Shown one piece after another: positions 10,117-18,646 of a DNA stretch of 64,000 nt. Position 1 is the stretch's first letter, and each line of letters starts with the position of its first letter. The notes beneath the pieces are model-generated. The model saw only the letters and a list, made by a program, of their open reading frames with translations. It searched no databases and had not been told where the DNA came from. A program made the translations under genes and the position numbers. This DNA comes from Solwaraspora sp. WMMA2065 (GTDB lineage: Bacteria > Actinomycetota > Actinomycetes > Mycobacteriales > Micromonosporaceae): positions 6,324,001 through 6,388,000 of the forward strand of contig NZ_CP128361.1 of the NCBI RefSeq assembly GCF_030345075.1, in the 5' to 3' direction.

Positions 10117-10787
10117 CGGCAGGTGCGCCAGCGGATGCGGTGGATCCGATCCGGGTGATGGTGGTCGACGACCATCCGATGTGGCGGGAAGGGGTGGCCC
10201 GGGACCTGACCGAGGCCGGCCACGAGGTGGTCGCCACCACCGGGGAGGGGCGCCAGGCCGTGCGGATCTGCGCGGCGGCCCGACCTCAGGTGGTGGTGCT
10301 GGATCTGCAGTTGCCCGACATCTCCGGGGTGGAGGTGATCCGCGGCATGCTGGCCGAGCAGCCCGGCGTCCGGGTGTTGATGCTGTCGGCCAGCGGAGAA
10401 CAGCAGAGCGTGCTCGACGCGGTCAAGGCCGGCGCGACCGGCTACCTGCTGAAGTCGGCCGGCCCGGCGGAGTTCCTCGACGCGGTCCGGCGGACCTCGA
10501 CCGGGGAGGCCGTCTTCACGCCGGGACTGGCCGGACTGGTGCTCGGCGAGTACCGCCGGCTGGCCGCCGCCGCGCGGCCCGCCGGGGACGAGCCCCGGCT
10601 CACCGACCGGGAGACCGAGGTGCTGCGGCTGGTCGCCAAAGGGTTGTCGTACAAGCAGATCGCTGGCCGGCTGGGGCTGTCCCACCGGACGGTGCAGAAC
10701 CACGTGCAGAACACCCTGGGCAAGCTGCAGCTGCACAACCGGGTGGAGCTCACCCGGTACGCGATCGAACGGGGCCTGGACGACTGA
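10113..10787 (+). CDS. macR: NarL/LuxR-family response regulator, partner of the upstream kinase
   Basis: The 224-residue regulator has a receiver domain (IRVMVVDDHPMWREG, phospho-acceptor Asp in VVVLDLQLPD near residue 65, Lys in YLLKSAG) and a C-terminal LuxR helix-turn-helix (LTDRETEVLRLVAKGLSYKQ, then LGLSHRTVQNHV). It overlaps the kinase stop by 4 bases, so the two are co-translated and form a cognate pair. The DNA target is not visible here. The symbol is by analogy with MacR. Confidence 0.93.
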   Translation: MTAGAPADAVDPIRVMVVDDHPMWREGVARDLTEAGHEVVATTGEGRQAVRICAAARPQVVVLDLQLPDISGVEVIRGMLAEQPGVRVLMLSASGEQQSVLDAVKAGATGYLLKSAGPAEFLDAVRRTSTGEAVFTPGLAGLVLGEYRRLAAAARPAGDEPRLTDRETEVLRLVAKGLSYKQIAGRLGLSHRTVQNHVQNTLGKLQLHNRVELTRYAIERGLDD

Positions 10788-10821
10788 CGGAACCGTCGCC
10801 AGCCGGCTGGCGACAGCTCCG

Positions 10822-11403
10822 TCAGCGCCCGATCGGGTGGTCCTCGGGCGACTCGGCCTCGTGGACCGCCAGTTCCTCGGCACTGGCCCCGCCACCGGCG
10901 GCTCCCGCGTCGGCAGCCACCGAGTCCGGTTCGTCGTCGGTGTGTGCTCCCTCGTCGGCTTCGACCAGCCGCCCCACCGTTCCGTTGTCCGCCCCACCGA
11001 GCCGACCGTGGTCGTAGAGCGAGACCGGTGAGTTCGGGTCCGAGTACGGGCCGGGGTCGAGCACGTCAGCGTCGCGTTGCGCCTGGGCGGCGGCCTGTTC
11101 GCTGTTGGCCTCGTCGCCGAGCGCCTGGTCGACCGGCCCACTGAGTGGATCGTCCACCGGCCTGCCCAGCGCCTCACGGGCGAGTTTGTAGTCCAACGAC
11201 TCCCCGTCGAGCTGTTCCTGGGCGGTGTTGCCGAAGTGGTCCACCGCCACCGGCACGTCGCCCGGGATGCTCTCCGGGTCCGGACCGTCGGCCTCGCGGC
11301 CGCTGGCCACGTCGTCGTACGCGGTCGAGTCGTCGTCCGCGGTCTGCGGGATTCCTTCGGACTCCGGGTCGGAAACCGGCCGGGGGAAGTCGTCTGTACG
11401 CAT
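10822..11403 (-). CDS. DUF5709-family protein
   Basis: A 193-residue hydrophilic, acidic protein beginning MRTDDFPRPVSDPESEG. The central block ESLDYKLAREALGRPVDDP matches actinobacterial DUF5709 proteins, whose function is unknown. There is no signal peptide or membrane segment. It is convergent with the response regulator and lies 28 bases downstream of the next minus-strand gene. Confidence 0.85.
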   Translation of the reverse strand: MRTDDFPRPVSDPESEGIPQTADDDSTAYDDVASGREADGPDPESIPGDVPVAVDHFGNTAQEQLDGESLDYKLAREALGRPVDDPLSGPVDQALGDEANSEQAAAQAQRDADVLDPGPYSDPNSPVSLYDHGRLGGADNGTVGRLVEADEGAHTDDEPDSVAADAGAAGGGASAEELAVHEAESPEDHPIGR

Positions 11404-11431
11404 GCCGTCCCATTACCCGGGTCGGTGGCGG

Positions 11432-11887
11432 TCACACACCTGGCCGGGGCGGGTCGGGGCGCCGGCGCGCCGGCGGCGGCGCGTCGTCACCGTCCGCGCC
11501 GGTCGGCACGGCCGGGTCGCCGACCGGTGCCGCCGGCGTCGCCGTGGTCCGACCGGCCGGCACCTGGTACGGGTGCGAGGCGGTGGTTGCAGATGATCCG
11601 CTCACCACGTCGGCGGCGAACTCCTCGTCCGCCGGCCGTCCCGGGTGGTACCCGAGGTCGGTCCCGGGCCGTTGACCGGCAGGCGCCACCGCTGGCCGTA
11701 CCCGCACCGGGCCGGCGGCCGGCGGCTGGCCCGGTGCGGCTCCGGCCGTCGGCTGGTCCACGGCCGGCCCCGTCGTGACGTCGGTTCCGCCGGACCTGGT
11801 CCGGCTGCCGAGCAGGTAGCCGACCGCCACCCCGGCCAGCAGCAGGGCGAGCCGGGCCGGGCCGGTCGAACTGTCGTGCCGTCCCAC
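11432..11887 (-). CDS. Hypothetical protein with one N-terminal membrane helix
   Basis: A 151-residue frame beginning with GTG two bases after the stop of the ATP-binding regulator (TGA, CA, GTG), so probably the second gene of that operon. Residues ~10-28 (PARLALLLAGVAVGYLLGSR) form one transmembrane helix. The rest is a low-complexity Pro/Ala/Gly/Thr-rich region, ending in Arg/Pro. No family is recognised. A membrane anchor for a disordered cytoplasmic or external tail is all that can be said. Confidence 0.6.
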   Translation of the reverse strand: MGRHDSSTGPARLALLLAGVAVGYLLGSRTRSGGTDVTTGPAVDQPTAGAAPGQPPAAGPVRVRPAVAPAGQRPGTDLGYHPGRPADEEFAADVVSGSSATTASHPYQVPAGRTTATPAAPVGDPAVPTGADGDDAPPPARRRPDPPRPGV

Positions 11888-11889
11888 TG

Positions 11890-12639
11890 TCAGTCTCCGT
11901 CCTGTGGATGGTCCGCCGGATCGATGGCCGCCCAGACGAGTTTGCCGCCGCGCAGCGGGGTACAGCCCCACCGCCGCGCCACCGATTCGACCAGCATCAT
12001 GCCCCGACCGCCCAGCGCGTTCGGTGCCACCGGGACCGGCCCGGCCGGGGTGGGCAGGCCGTCCGAGCCGTCGCGCACCGACATCCGCAGCCGGCCGTCC
12101 CGGAGGCCGATCCGCACCGACATCGGCGTGCCGGCGTGCACCACCACGTTGTTCACCAGCTCGGTGAGCGCCACGGCGGCCGGATCGGCCAGCTGCGGCA
12201 GCCCCCACCGGCGGCAGCCCTCGGCGAGCAGCGCCCGTGCGGTCCGCGCCGCTCCGACGACCGGATCCAGCTCGGCGCTCAGTGGCGCGGCCGGCGGAGC
12301 GCCGTCGACCAGCGCCGCCGCCAGGGTGGTGTCGGGCAGTACGGTCAGCCCTGCCGCAGACCAGGCCCGGCCGGTGCCGGGTGGCGCGGCGCAGCAGACG
12401 AAGCCGCCGGCCGGCCACTCGGCGACCGTACGGGCGAGCTCGCCGAGCCGCAGCAACGCGGCGGGCGCGGCGTCGCGTACTGCGGAGACGTCCACCGCGA
12501 CCGGGGCCGCCCGGTCGGCCAGGCAGTCCAGCAACGCTGCACGGACGTCGTCGACGGCGTGCCGGTCCAGCACCCCGACCAGCCGGATCACCGGATCGGT
12601 CGGGTCGCACTCCAGCACGCATCGCAGGTCGGTCGGCAC
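11890..12639 (-). CDS. STAS plus HATPase_c two-domain anti-sigma regulator
   Basis: This 249-residue protein carries an N-terminal STAS-like fold (VIRLVGVLDRHAVDDVRAAL...VAVDVSAVRDAAPAALL) and a C-terminal RsbW-like ATPase (ALTELVNNVVVHAGTP, MSVRDGSDGLP, GGRGMMLVESVA). Fusion of an anti-anti-sigma-like domain to an anti-sigma kinase domain is seen in actinobacterial stress switches. The STAS part lacks an obvious phospho-accepting Ser at the usual DVS-x-V-x-x-x position, so it may be constitutive. The start is GTG 12639 because GGGAGGAG lies just upstream; a longer frame to 12771 lacks such a signal. Confidence 0.85.
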   Translation of the reverse strand: MPTDLRCVLECDPTDPVIRLVGVLDRHAVDDVRAALLDCLADRAAPVAVDVSAVRDAAPAALLRLGELARTVAEWPAGGFVCCAAPPGTGRAWSAAGLTVLPDTTLAAALVDGAPPAAPLSAELDPVVGAARTARALLAEGCRRWGLPQLADPAAVALTELVNNVVVHAGTPMSVRIGLRDGRLRMSVRDGSDGLPTPAGPVPVAPNALGGRGMMLVESVARRWGCTPLRGGKLVWAAIDPADHPQDGD

Positions 12640-12934
12640 GTTTCTCCTCCCGGCACCCCGTACCGGCCCGGCGACAAGGACATCGGGCCCGGTCCCATCA
12701 GGCCCGATCGTCAGCCGCCCCGACGTACCCGTTGGGCGGAAGCGGCTGCTCTGCGTCCCGGTCGCTGCCATGCGTACGGGTACCCCGATTTGGGCGTGTC
12801 ATACCACCGGCGTGGTCGTCGTACTTCACCCGTGGATCTCACCCGAGGGTGGTGCTCGCCGGAACCGGAGGAATCCTCGTACCGCAGGGGTTAGAAAGAA
12901 CCGCTAGCACCCGTGACGAGCAACGGAGGTGAAG

Positions 12935-14323
12935 ATGCGCGTCGGTCTGGTGTCTGCCCACGATGGAGCTGCGATGGGTCACCCCGTACACCGTGACCTC
13001 GCACAGCGTGACCCCGGACGTCTCGACACCGCCGGGCAGCCGGTCACCGGCACCCGGCAGCACGTCGCCCGGCTCGCCACCGAACTGGCCGCTCTCGGCC
13101 ACGACGTCCGGGTCTACCAGCGGCGGACCGGACCGGACGAGCCGGACGGCGAGTCGTCGTCCGGCTACCAGTTGGTCCGGGTGCCGGTCGGTCCGCCGAC
13201 CAGGCTCGGCACCGCCGCACTGCTGGCCCACCTGCCGGAATTCGGGCGCTGGCTGGCGGGTCAGTGGGACGACGGGGAGTGGACGCCGGACGTGGTGCAC
13301 GGGCACTTCTGGCCGGGTGGTCTCGCGGCCGCCAGCGCGGTCGGCCGCAGCCGGGTTCCGCTGGTGCAGACCTTCCACAGCATCGGTGGTCAACAGCAGC
13401 GGCAGTTGGGTCCGGGCTACCGGGGGCCGCGGCAACGGATCGCGCTCGAGCAGGCGCTGTGCCGGGTGGTCGACGCGGCCGTCGCGCAGTGCAACGAGGA
13501 GGTGGACGAACTGGCCCGGATGGGGCGGGACCGCGCGTCGGTCGCGATGATTCCCCCTGGGGTGGACACCGTTCGGTTCGCGCCGGACCCCACGCCGCCG
13601 GTCCGGCGGCGTCGCCGGCTGCTCGCCGTCGGCGACCTCACCCCCGGCTCCGGGCATGACGAGCTGATCGGCGCGCTCCGGTTGGTCGGCGACGTCGATG
13701 TGCTCATCGCCGGCGGGCCCGACCGGGCCGAGCTGGCCGGGCATCCGGAGGCGCGGCGGCTGCGGGAGGTGGCCACCCGGTACGGGGTGGCCGACCAGAT
13801 CGAGCTGATCGGCGCGGTTCCGGCCGGGGAGATGCCGCAGCTGTACCGGTCGGTCGATGTGGTCGCCTGCACCAGCCGGTACGTGCCGGTGGGCACGGTG
13901 GCGTTGGAGGCGATGGCGTGCGGCGTGCCGGTGGTGGGGTACGCCCACGGCGGGGTGGCCGATTGCGTGGTGGACGCGGTGACCGGTCGGCTGGTGCCGC
14001 CTGGCGACGTCCGGGCGCTCGGCGTCGCGCTGCGGCGGCTGCTCGCCGATGAGGCCGAGCGGTTCGCGTACGGGCACGCGGCGGTCGACCGGGTCCGGTG
14101 CCGGTACGGCTGGGACCGGACCGCCGCCGCCATCGAACGGCTCTACCAGCGGGTGCTCGGGTCGCGCCACGGCGGCCCGGTGCCGGCGGGGTCGAGCGGC
14201 GTCGTCTCCGGGCAGTTGCCCGACGGCGATTCGGTCGAGCCGGTCGATGTGGAGATCGATCTGGCGGGGATCGAGGCGACCGCACCGGCGGAGGCCGCCG
14301 CCACGCCGATCCGGGCCGGCTGA
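12935..14323 (+). CDS. Family 4 glycosyltransferase
   Basis: A 462-residue GT-B enzyme of the GT4/GT1 superfamily. N-terminal Rossmann domain: GTRQHVARLATELAALGHDV, then DVVHGHFWPGGLAAA and VQTFHSIG. C-terminal donor domain: LAVGDLTPGSGHDELIGAL, then VALEAMACGVPVVGYAHGGV with the E-x7-E-type motif. It probably transfers a sugar from a nucleotide sugar to an unknown acceptor. Start ATG 12935 has GGAGG five bases upstream; the GTG at 12929 overlaps that signal. The last ~60 residues are low complexity and overlap the opposite-strand transporter gene. Confidence 0.92.
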   Translation: MRVGLVSAHDGAAMGHPVHRDLAQRDPGRLDTAGQPVTGTRQHVARLATELAALGHDVRVYQRRTGPDEPDGESSSGYQLVRVPVGPPTRLGTAALLAHLPEFGRWLAGQWDDGEWTPDVVHGHFWPGGLAAASAVGRSRVPLVQTFHSIGGQQQRQLGPGYRGPRQRIALEQALCRVVDAAVAQCNEEVDELARMGRDRASVAMIPPGVDTVRFAPDPTPPVRRRRRLLAVGDLTPGSGHDELIGALRLVGDVDVLIAGGPDRAELAGHPEARRLREVATRYGVADQIELIGAVPAGEMPQLYRSVDVVACTSRYVPVGTVALEAMACGVPVVGYAHGGVADCVVDAVTGRLVPPGDVRALGVALRRLLADEAERFAYGHAAVDRVRCRYGWDRTAAAIERLYQRVLGSRHGGPVPAGSSGVVSGQLPDGDSVEPVDVEIDLAGIEATAPAEAAATPIRAG

Positions 14324-15219
14324 CCTGTGCTGTCGGTCCGGTCTGCCTGGCCCGGGCTACCGGCCCAGGCCGGCCGCGTGGTCTCGGGCGCGTGCTGGGT
14401 CGTCGCGTACCGGGTCAGACCGAGCACGGCGGCCAGCGTGATCAGGAAACCGACCGCGGCCAGCCACTCGCGTCCGGGCCAGATCTTGTCGTTGAGCAGC
14501 AGCAGGCCGACGATGGCGGCCGGGACCGCGCCCGCCGCGTCCATCGCCGCGATGGCGGCGGTGACCGAACCGCGCTGCATCGCCAGGCCGATCAGCCACT
14601 GACCGATGGCTGAGTGCACGATCAGCAGGTAGAGCAGTGGTTCGGTGACCAGGTCCCGGTAGCTGGCGGTGCCGGCGAGCGGCCGGGAGGCGACCGCGGC
14701 GGCGGAGAAAGCGAACCCGGCGAGCAGTCCGAGCAGGACGGCTGCGGCCGGGCCGTCCAGCCGGGCGGCCCCGGCACCGAGAGCGGAGATCAGCAGGCCG
14801 GCTAGGGCGATGACGGCCACCGCGCGGGGGCCGAGCGGGTGCGCCGACGCGGGTCGGGCGGCGACGACCAGCGCGGTGACTCCGACCAGCAGCAGCACCA
14901 GCAGGACCACCTCGGCGGCTGGCAGCCGCCAGCCCATGGTCAGCACCCCGAGCAGGGCGGTCACGCCGAGCGCGGCGGCCACGCTCGCCTGGACCAGGAA
15001 CAGTGGCAGGTCCCGCCGGGCGAGGAAGGCCAGCACGAAGGCGAGGCACTGGCAGCCGAGGCCGATCAGGTACACCGGCTGCCGGGCGAGTCGCAGCAGC
15101 AGACCGGGGTCGAAGCAGCGGCGGACCGTGGTGCGGGCGGCGGCCACCGCCTGGAAGAGGTGTGCGACGCCGTACGTGGCGATCATCGCCGCGAGAAAAC
15201 ACCAACCGGTCGACGTCAC
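14143..15219 (-). CDS. DMT-superfamily membrane transporter
   Basis: A 358-residue protein with about nine or ten hydrophobic helices, starting at GTG 15219 (TGWCFLAAMIATYGVAHLFQ) and including GLLAGFAFSAAAVASRPLAG and AIVGLLLLNDKIWPGREWLA. The repeat layout and the LNDKIWPGREW-like loop before the last helix fit EamA/DMT drug-metabolite transporters. The C-terminal ~60 residues after the last helix are Ser/Thr/Pro-rich and are encoded antisense to the glycosyltransferase end (181-base overlap). The substrate is unknown. Confidence 0.85.
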   Translation of the reverse strand: MTSTGWCFLAAMIATYGVAHLFQAVAAARTTVRRCFDPGLLLRLARQPVYLIGLGCQCLAFVLAFLARRDLPLFLVQASVAAALGVTALLGVLTMGWRLPAAEVVLLVLLLVGVTALVVAARPASAHPLGPRAVAVIALAGLLISALGAGAARLDGPAAAVLLGLLAGFAFSAAAVASRPLAGTASYRDLVTEPLLYLLIVHSAIGQWLIGLAMQRGSVTAAIAAMDAAGAVPAAIVGLLLLNDKIWPGREWLAAVGFLITLAAVLGLTRYATTQHAPETTRPAWAGSPGQADRTDSTGQPARIGVAAASAGAVASIPARSISTSTGSTESPSGNCPETTPLDPAGTGPPWRDPSTRW

Positions 15220-15270
15220 CCGGCGAGGATAGACGGTCGCTCGATTCGCTCCATCTGAGACCGGCTGCGG

Positions 15271-16062
15271 TCAGCTGAGCCGGTGCAGCAGGTCGGAGTG
15301 CAGCCTGCCGTTGCTGGCCACGGCGCTGCCGCCGGCCGGGCCAGCCCGGCCGGTCAGATCGGTGAAGGTGCCACCCGCCTCGGTGACGATGGGAATCAAC
15401 GCTGCCAGGTCCCACAGCGACAGCTCCGGTTCGACCATCGCGTCCACCGCGCCCTCGGCGACCAGCATGTAGCCGTAGAAGTCTCCGTAGGCCCGGCTGC
15501 GCCACACCGACCGCATGATGTCCAGCATGGCCGGTAGTCGCCCGGACTCCTCCCAACTGGTCAGCGAGGAGTAGCAGAAGCTGGCGTCGGCGAGGCGGCG
15601 GATCCCGGAGACCCGGATCGCGGTCGCGGCGGCTGTGTGTCGTCCTGCGTACGCTCCGTGACCGACTGCGGCCCACCAGCGTCGGCCCAGCGCCGGTGCC
15701 GAGACCAGGCCGACCACCGGCTGATCCCCTTCCATCAGGGCGATCAGCGTGGCCCACACCGGTACGCCCCGGATGAAGTTCTTGGTGCCGTCGATCGGAT
15801 CGATCACCCACTGCCGGTTGCCGGGTCCCGCCGCCGCGACCGACGCGCCGAACTCCTCGCCCAGCACCCCGTCGCGGGGTCTGGTCCGGGCCAGGGTGGC
15901 GCGTAGCGCCTTCTCCACGGCGGTGTCCGCGTCGGAGACCGGCGTGAGATCCGGCTTCGCTTCGACCCGCAGGTCGAGCGCCCGGAAACGGGCCATCGAC
16001 ATCGAGTCCGCGGTGTCGGCGAGCAGATGGGCTAGGGAGAGATCGTCGGCGTACCGGGCCAT
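15271..16062 (-). CDS. hisN: Histidinol-phosphatase (inositol monophosphatase family)
   Basis: A 263-residue Mg-dependent phosphatase. It has the metal motif GEE (residues 68-70), the DPIDGTKNFIRG motif at ~88-99 and the second motif LSLWDLAALIPIVTEAGG near residue 215. The Leu/Trp-rich variant and neighbouring rsgA-aroA match actinobacterial HisN, which removes phosphate from histidinol phosphate in histidine synthesis. Inositol monophosphatase is the main alternative. It lies downstream of rsgA on the same strand after a 66-base gap. Confidence 0.9.
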   Translation of the reverse strand: MARYADDLSLAHLLADTADSMSMARFRALDLRVEAKPDLTPVSDADTAVEKALRATLARTRPRDGVLGEEFGASVAAAGPGNRQWVIDPIDGTKNFIRGVPVWATLIALMEGDQPVVGLVSAPALGRRWWAAVGHGAYAGRHTAAATAIRVSGIRRLADASFCYSSLTSWEESGRLPAMLDIMRSVWRSRAYGDFYGYMLVAEGAVDAMVEPELSLWDLAALIPIVTEAGGTFTDLTGRAGPAGGSAVASNGRLHSDLLHRLS

Positions 16063-16128
16063 GGCGGGAAAGGTATCTGATTACTCACCGCAATGGTCGG
16101 ATGTCCTACCGCGCAAGGTTCGGCCGGC

Positions 16129-17277
16129 TCACTCGCGGGTCGCGGTACGGCCCGTCTCGGTGTCCCCGGACCGCGAGTCCAGCAGCCGTCGGTACGACGC
16201 CAGCCGGCGCGGATCGGCGTTGCCGGCCGCCACCCAGCCGCCCAGCCGGCACCGGTCGGCGTCGCCGGTGTGCTCGCAGTTCGGCGGGCAATCGAGGCTC
16301 CCCTCGACCAGGTCGGCGAAGCCGTGCAGCAGGCTCTCGGCCGACACGTGGGCCAGCCCGAAACTGCGTACGCCGGGCGTGTCGACGATCCATCCGGGAT
16401 CGCCGGCCGGGACGACCCGCGCGTCGGCCCGAGTACCCACATCGGCATCGTCGGCCGGCGTGTCGGCACCGTCGGGCGACACGCCGGAGTACGGCAGCCG
16501 CAGGGCGACCGCGCTGGACGAGGTGTGCCGTCCCCGGCCGATCGCGCTGACCGTGCCGACCGCTCGCAACGCCTCCGGCACGAGCCGGTTGACCAGCGTG
16601 CTCTTGCCGACCCCGGAGTGCCCGACCAGCACCGAGAGCCGACCGGCCAGGCGGCGCCGCAGGTCGGTCAGGTCACCGCCGGGTCGGCACAGCACGTACT
16701 CCAGGTCGAGGTCCCGGTAGTAGTCGACAACCGGCGCCGGGTCGGCCAGGTCTGCCTTGGTCAGGCAGAGCAGTGGGTCGATCCCGGCGTCGTATGCGGC
16801 GACCAGGCAACGGTCGATGAACCCGGTCCGGGGCGGCGGGTCGGCCAACGCGCTGACGATCACCAGTTGGTCGGCGTTGGCGACGACCACCCGTTCCAGC
16901 CGACCTTCCGGCGTGCTCTCGTCGTCGTCGGCGGTACGGCGCAGCACCGAGGCCCGTTCGTCGATCCGGACGATCCGGGCGAGACTGCCGGCGTCACCCG
17001 AGACGTCGCCCACCAGCGCGACCCGGTCGCCCACCACCACCGCGCGCCGGCCGAGTTCCCGGGCCCGCATCGCGGTCACCACTGGAGGCGGGCCGGCGAC
17101 CGGCTGGGTGGCCGGCGGGCCGGTGAGCACGCAGCCGTAGCGGCCCCGGTCGACCGTGACCACGAAACCGTCGACCGCGTCGTCGTGCGCCGGGCGGGTG
17201 CGGGTACGCGGCCGGGACGACCGGCGGGGTCGTACCCGCACGTCGTCCTCGTCGTACTCCCTGCGCCTGCCGGCCAG
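16129..17277 (-). CDS. rsgA: Ribosome small-subunit GTPase RsgA, probable CTG start
   Basis: Circularly permuted GTPase that acts in late 30S maturation. It shows an N-terminal OB fold (DGFVVTVDRGRYGCVL), G4 (LLCLTKADL), G1 P-loop GHSGVGKSTLVNRL, G3 DTPGVRSFG and a C-terminal zinc site with C, C, H and C residues (CPPNCEH...C). The usual actinobacterial N-terminus (GRRREYDEDDVRVRP) is encoded, but its first codon is CTG at 17277, with AAGGAG (17289-17284) six bases upstream. No ATG, GTG or TTG in frame lies between there and the aroA stop. The only canonical start is a GTG at 17241, which lacks a Shine-Dalgarno and cuts off 12 conserved-looking residues. Confidence 0.9.
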   Translation of the reverse strand: MAGRRREYDEDDVRVRPRRSSRPRTRTRPAHDDAVDGFVVTVDRGRYGCVLTGPPATQPVAGPPPVVTAMRARELGRRAVVVGDRVALVGDVSGDAGSLARIVRIDERASVLRRTADDDESTPEGRLERVVVANADQLVIVSALADPPPRTGFIDRCLVAAYDAGIDPLLCLTKADLADPAPVVDYYRDLDLEYVLCRPGGDLTDLRRRLAGRLSVLVGHSGVGKSTLVNRLVPEALRAVGTVSAIGRGRHTSSSAVALRLPYSGVSPDGADTPADDADVGTRADARVVPAGDPGWIVDTPGVRSFGLAHVSAESLLHGFADLVEGSLDCPPNCEHTGDADRCRLGGWVAAGNADPRRLASYRRLLDSRSGDTETGRTATRE

Positions 17278-17299
17278 GATCGGCTCCTTCCCGTCGCGG

Positions 17300-18598
17300 T
17301 CAGTTTCCTGCCGCCACCGCCGACCATAGTGCCGGAAATTCCGGCAGCGTCTTGGCCGTGCACGCGACGTCGGTCAACTCGACGCCCGGCACCGCCAGCC
17401 CGAGCACGGCGGCGGCGTGCGCCATCCGGTGGTCGTCGTAGGTGCGGAACACCGCGCCGTGCAGCGGTTCGGGGGCGATCTCCAGCCCGTCGGGCAGCTC
17501 GGTCACCGCGGCACCGAGCCCGGTCAACTCGGCGGCGAGCGCGGCCAGCCGGTCGGTCTCGTGTCCACGGATGTGGGCGACGCCGGTCAGCCGCGACGGC
17601 GCGTCGGCGAGTGCGGCGAGTGCGGCGATCACCGGGGTGAACTCGCTGACCTGGCGCAGGTCGACGGTGACGCCGTGCACCGTGCCGGTGCCCCGTACGG
17701 TCAGCCCGTCGGCGTCGACCGTGACCGAGCCGCCGAGCTGCTCGATCAGCTCGATCAGCAGGCCTACCGGCTGGGCGCTCTGCGCCGGCCAGTCGGCCAG
17801 CGTGACCGTGCCGCCGGTGACCAGCGCGGCGGCGAAGAAGGGCAGCGCGCCGGACAGGTCGGGCTCGATCGGCCAGTCCCGCCCGCGCAGTTCGCCCGGC
17901 TCGACCCGCCAGGTCTGTGGCACCGAGTCGTCCACCACCGCGCCGGCGGCGCGCAGCATTTCGACGGTCATCCGGATGTGCGGGGCGGACGGCAGCACCG
18001 CTCCGGTGTGCCGGACCAGCACCCCGCCGGTGAACCGGGGCGCGGCCAGCAGCAGCCCGGAGACGAACTGGCTGGACTTCGAGGCGTCGACGTCGACCTC
18101 GCCGCCGGCGACCTGCCCGGTGCCGTGCACGGTGATCGGCAGGCCGCTGGTCGGTGCGGCGTCGATGCGCAGCCCGAGGTGGCGCAGACCGTCGAGCAGC
18201 GGGCCGAGCGGGCGGGCCCGGGCCTGCGGGTCGCCGTCGAAGGTGACCGGGCCGTCGGCCAGCCCGGCCACCGCCGGAAGGAACCGCATGATGGTGCCGG
18301 CAAGGCCGACGTCGACGTGCGTCGGGCCATGCAGTGCGGCCGGGACGACCGGCCAGCGCTGCGCGGAGCCGGTGTCGATCCCGGTCCCCATCGCGGCCAG
18401 GCCGGCGGCCATCAGCGTGGTGTCCCGGGCCCGGAGCGGGCGGACGACGCCGCCGGGGGTGGTGCCGAGCGCACTCAGCACCAGGGCGCGGGCGGTCATC
18501 GACTTCGAGCCGGGCAGTCGGAGGGTGGACCGGACCGGACCGGCGGCGCGGGGTGCGGTCCACGGTTGGTGCAGCGGGACGCTGCTCAGTTCAGGCAC
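17300..18598 (-). CDS. aroA: 3-phosphoshikimate 1-carboxyvinyltransferase (EPSP synthase)
   Basis: A 432-residue EPSP synthase, the sixth step of the shikimate pathway, joining PEP and shikimate 3-phosphate. Motifs include LRLPGSKSMTARALVLSAL (substrate loop), LAGTIMRFLPAVAGLA, SKSSQFVSGLLLAAPR and the late YDDHRMAHAAAVLGL. GTG 18598 begins VPELSSVPLHQPW, the usual actinobacterial N-terminus. It is followed 22 bases later by rsgA, so rsgA and hisN are probably in the same operon. Confidence 0.95.
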   Translation of the reverse strand: MPELSSVPLHQPWTAPRAAGPVRSTLRLPGSKSMTARALVLSALGTTPGGVVRPLRARDTTLMAAGLAAMGTGIDTGSAQRWPVVPAALHGPTHVDVGLAGTIMRFLPAVAGLADGPVTFDGDPQARARPLGPLLDGLRHLGLRIDAAPTSGLPITVHGTGQVAGGEVDVDASKSSQFVSGLLLAAPRFTGGVLVRHTGAVLPSAPHIRMTVEMLRAAGAVVDDSVPQTWRVEPGELRGRDWPIEPDLSGALPFFAAALVTGGTVTLADWPAQSAQPVGLLIELIEQLGGSVTVDADGLTVRGTGTVHGVTVDLRQVSEFTPVIAALAALADAPSRLTGVAHIRGHETDRLAALAAELTGLGAAVTELPDGLEIAPEPLHGAVFRTYDDHRMAHAAAVLGLAVPGVELTDVACTAKTLPEFPALWSAVAAGN

Positions 18599-18646
18599 CC
18601 GTACAGTGTGCCAACCCCGCCGGGCCGACCAACTAGCCTGGGCACC

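Noticed and set aside
9000-11435. A very long open frame antisense to the two-component pair (and similar long frames at 17417-19417 and 55171-59553)
   Set aside because: These are antisense or out-of-frame stretches kept open by extreme GC. They have Arg/Pro/Ser-rich low-complexity products with no recognisable domains, while the opposite or alternative frames encode clear protein families.
12870-12895. GGAAT...GTT resembling a SigR promoter before the glycosyltransferase
   Set aside because: The spacing is only 15 bases, outside the 18-19 base range of SigR promoters.
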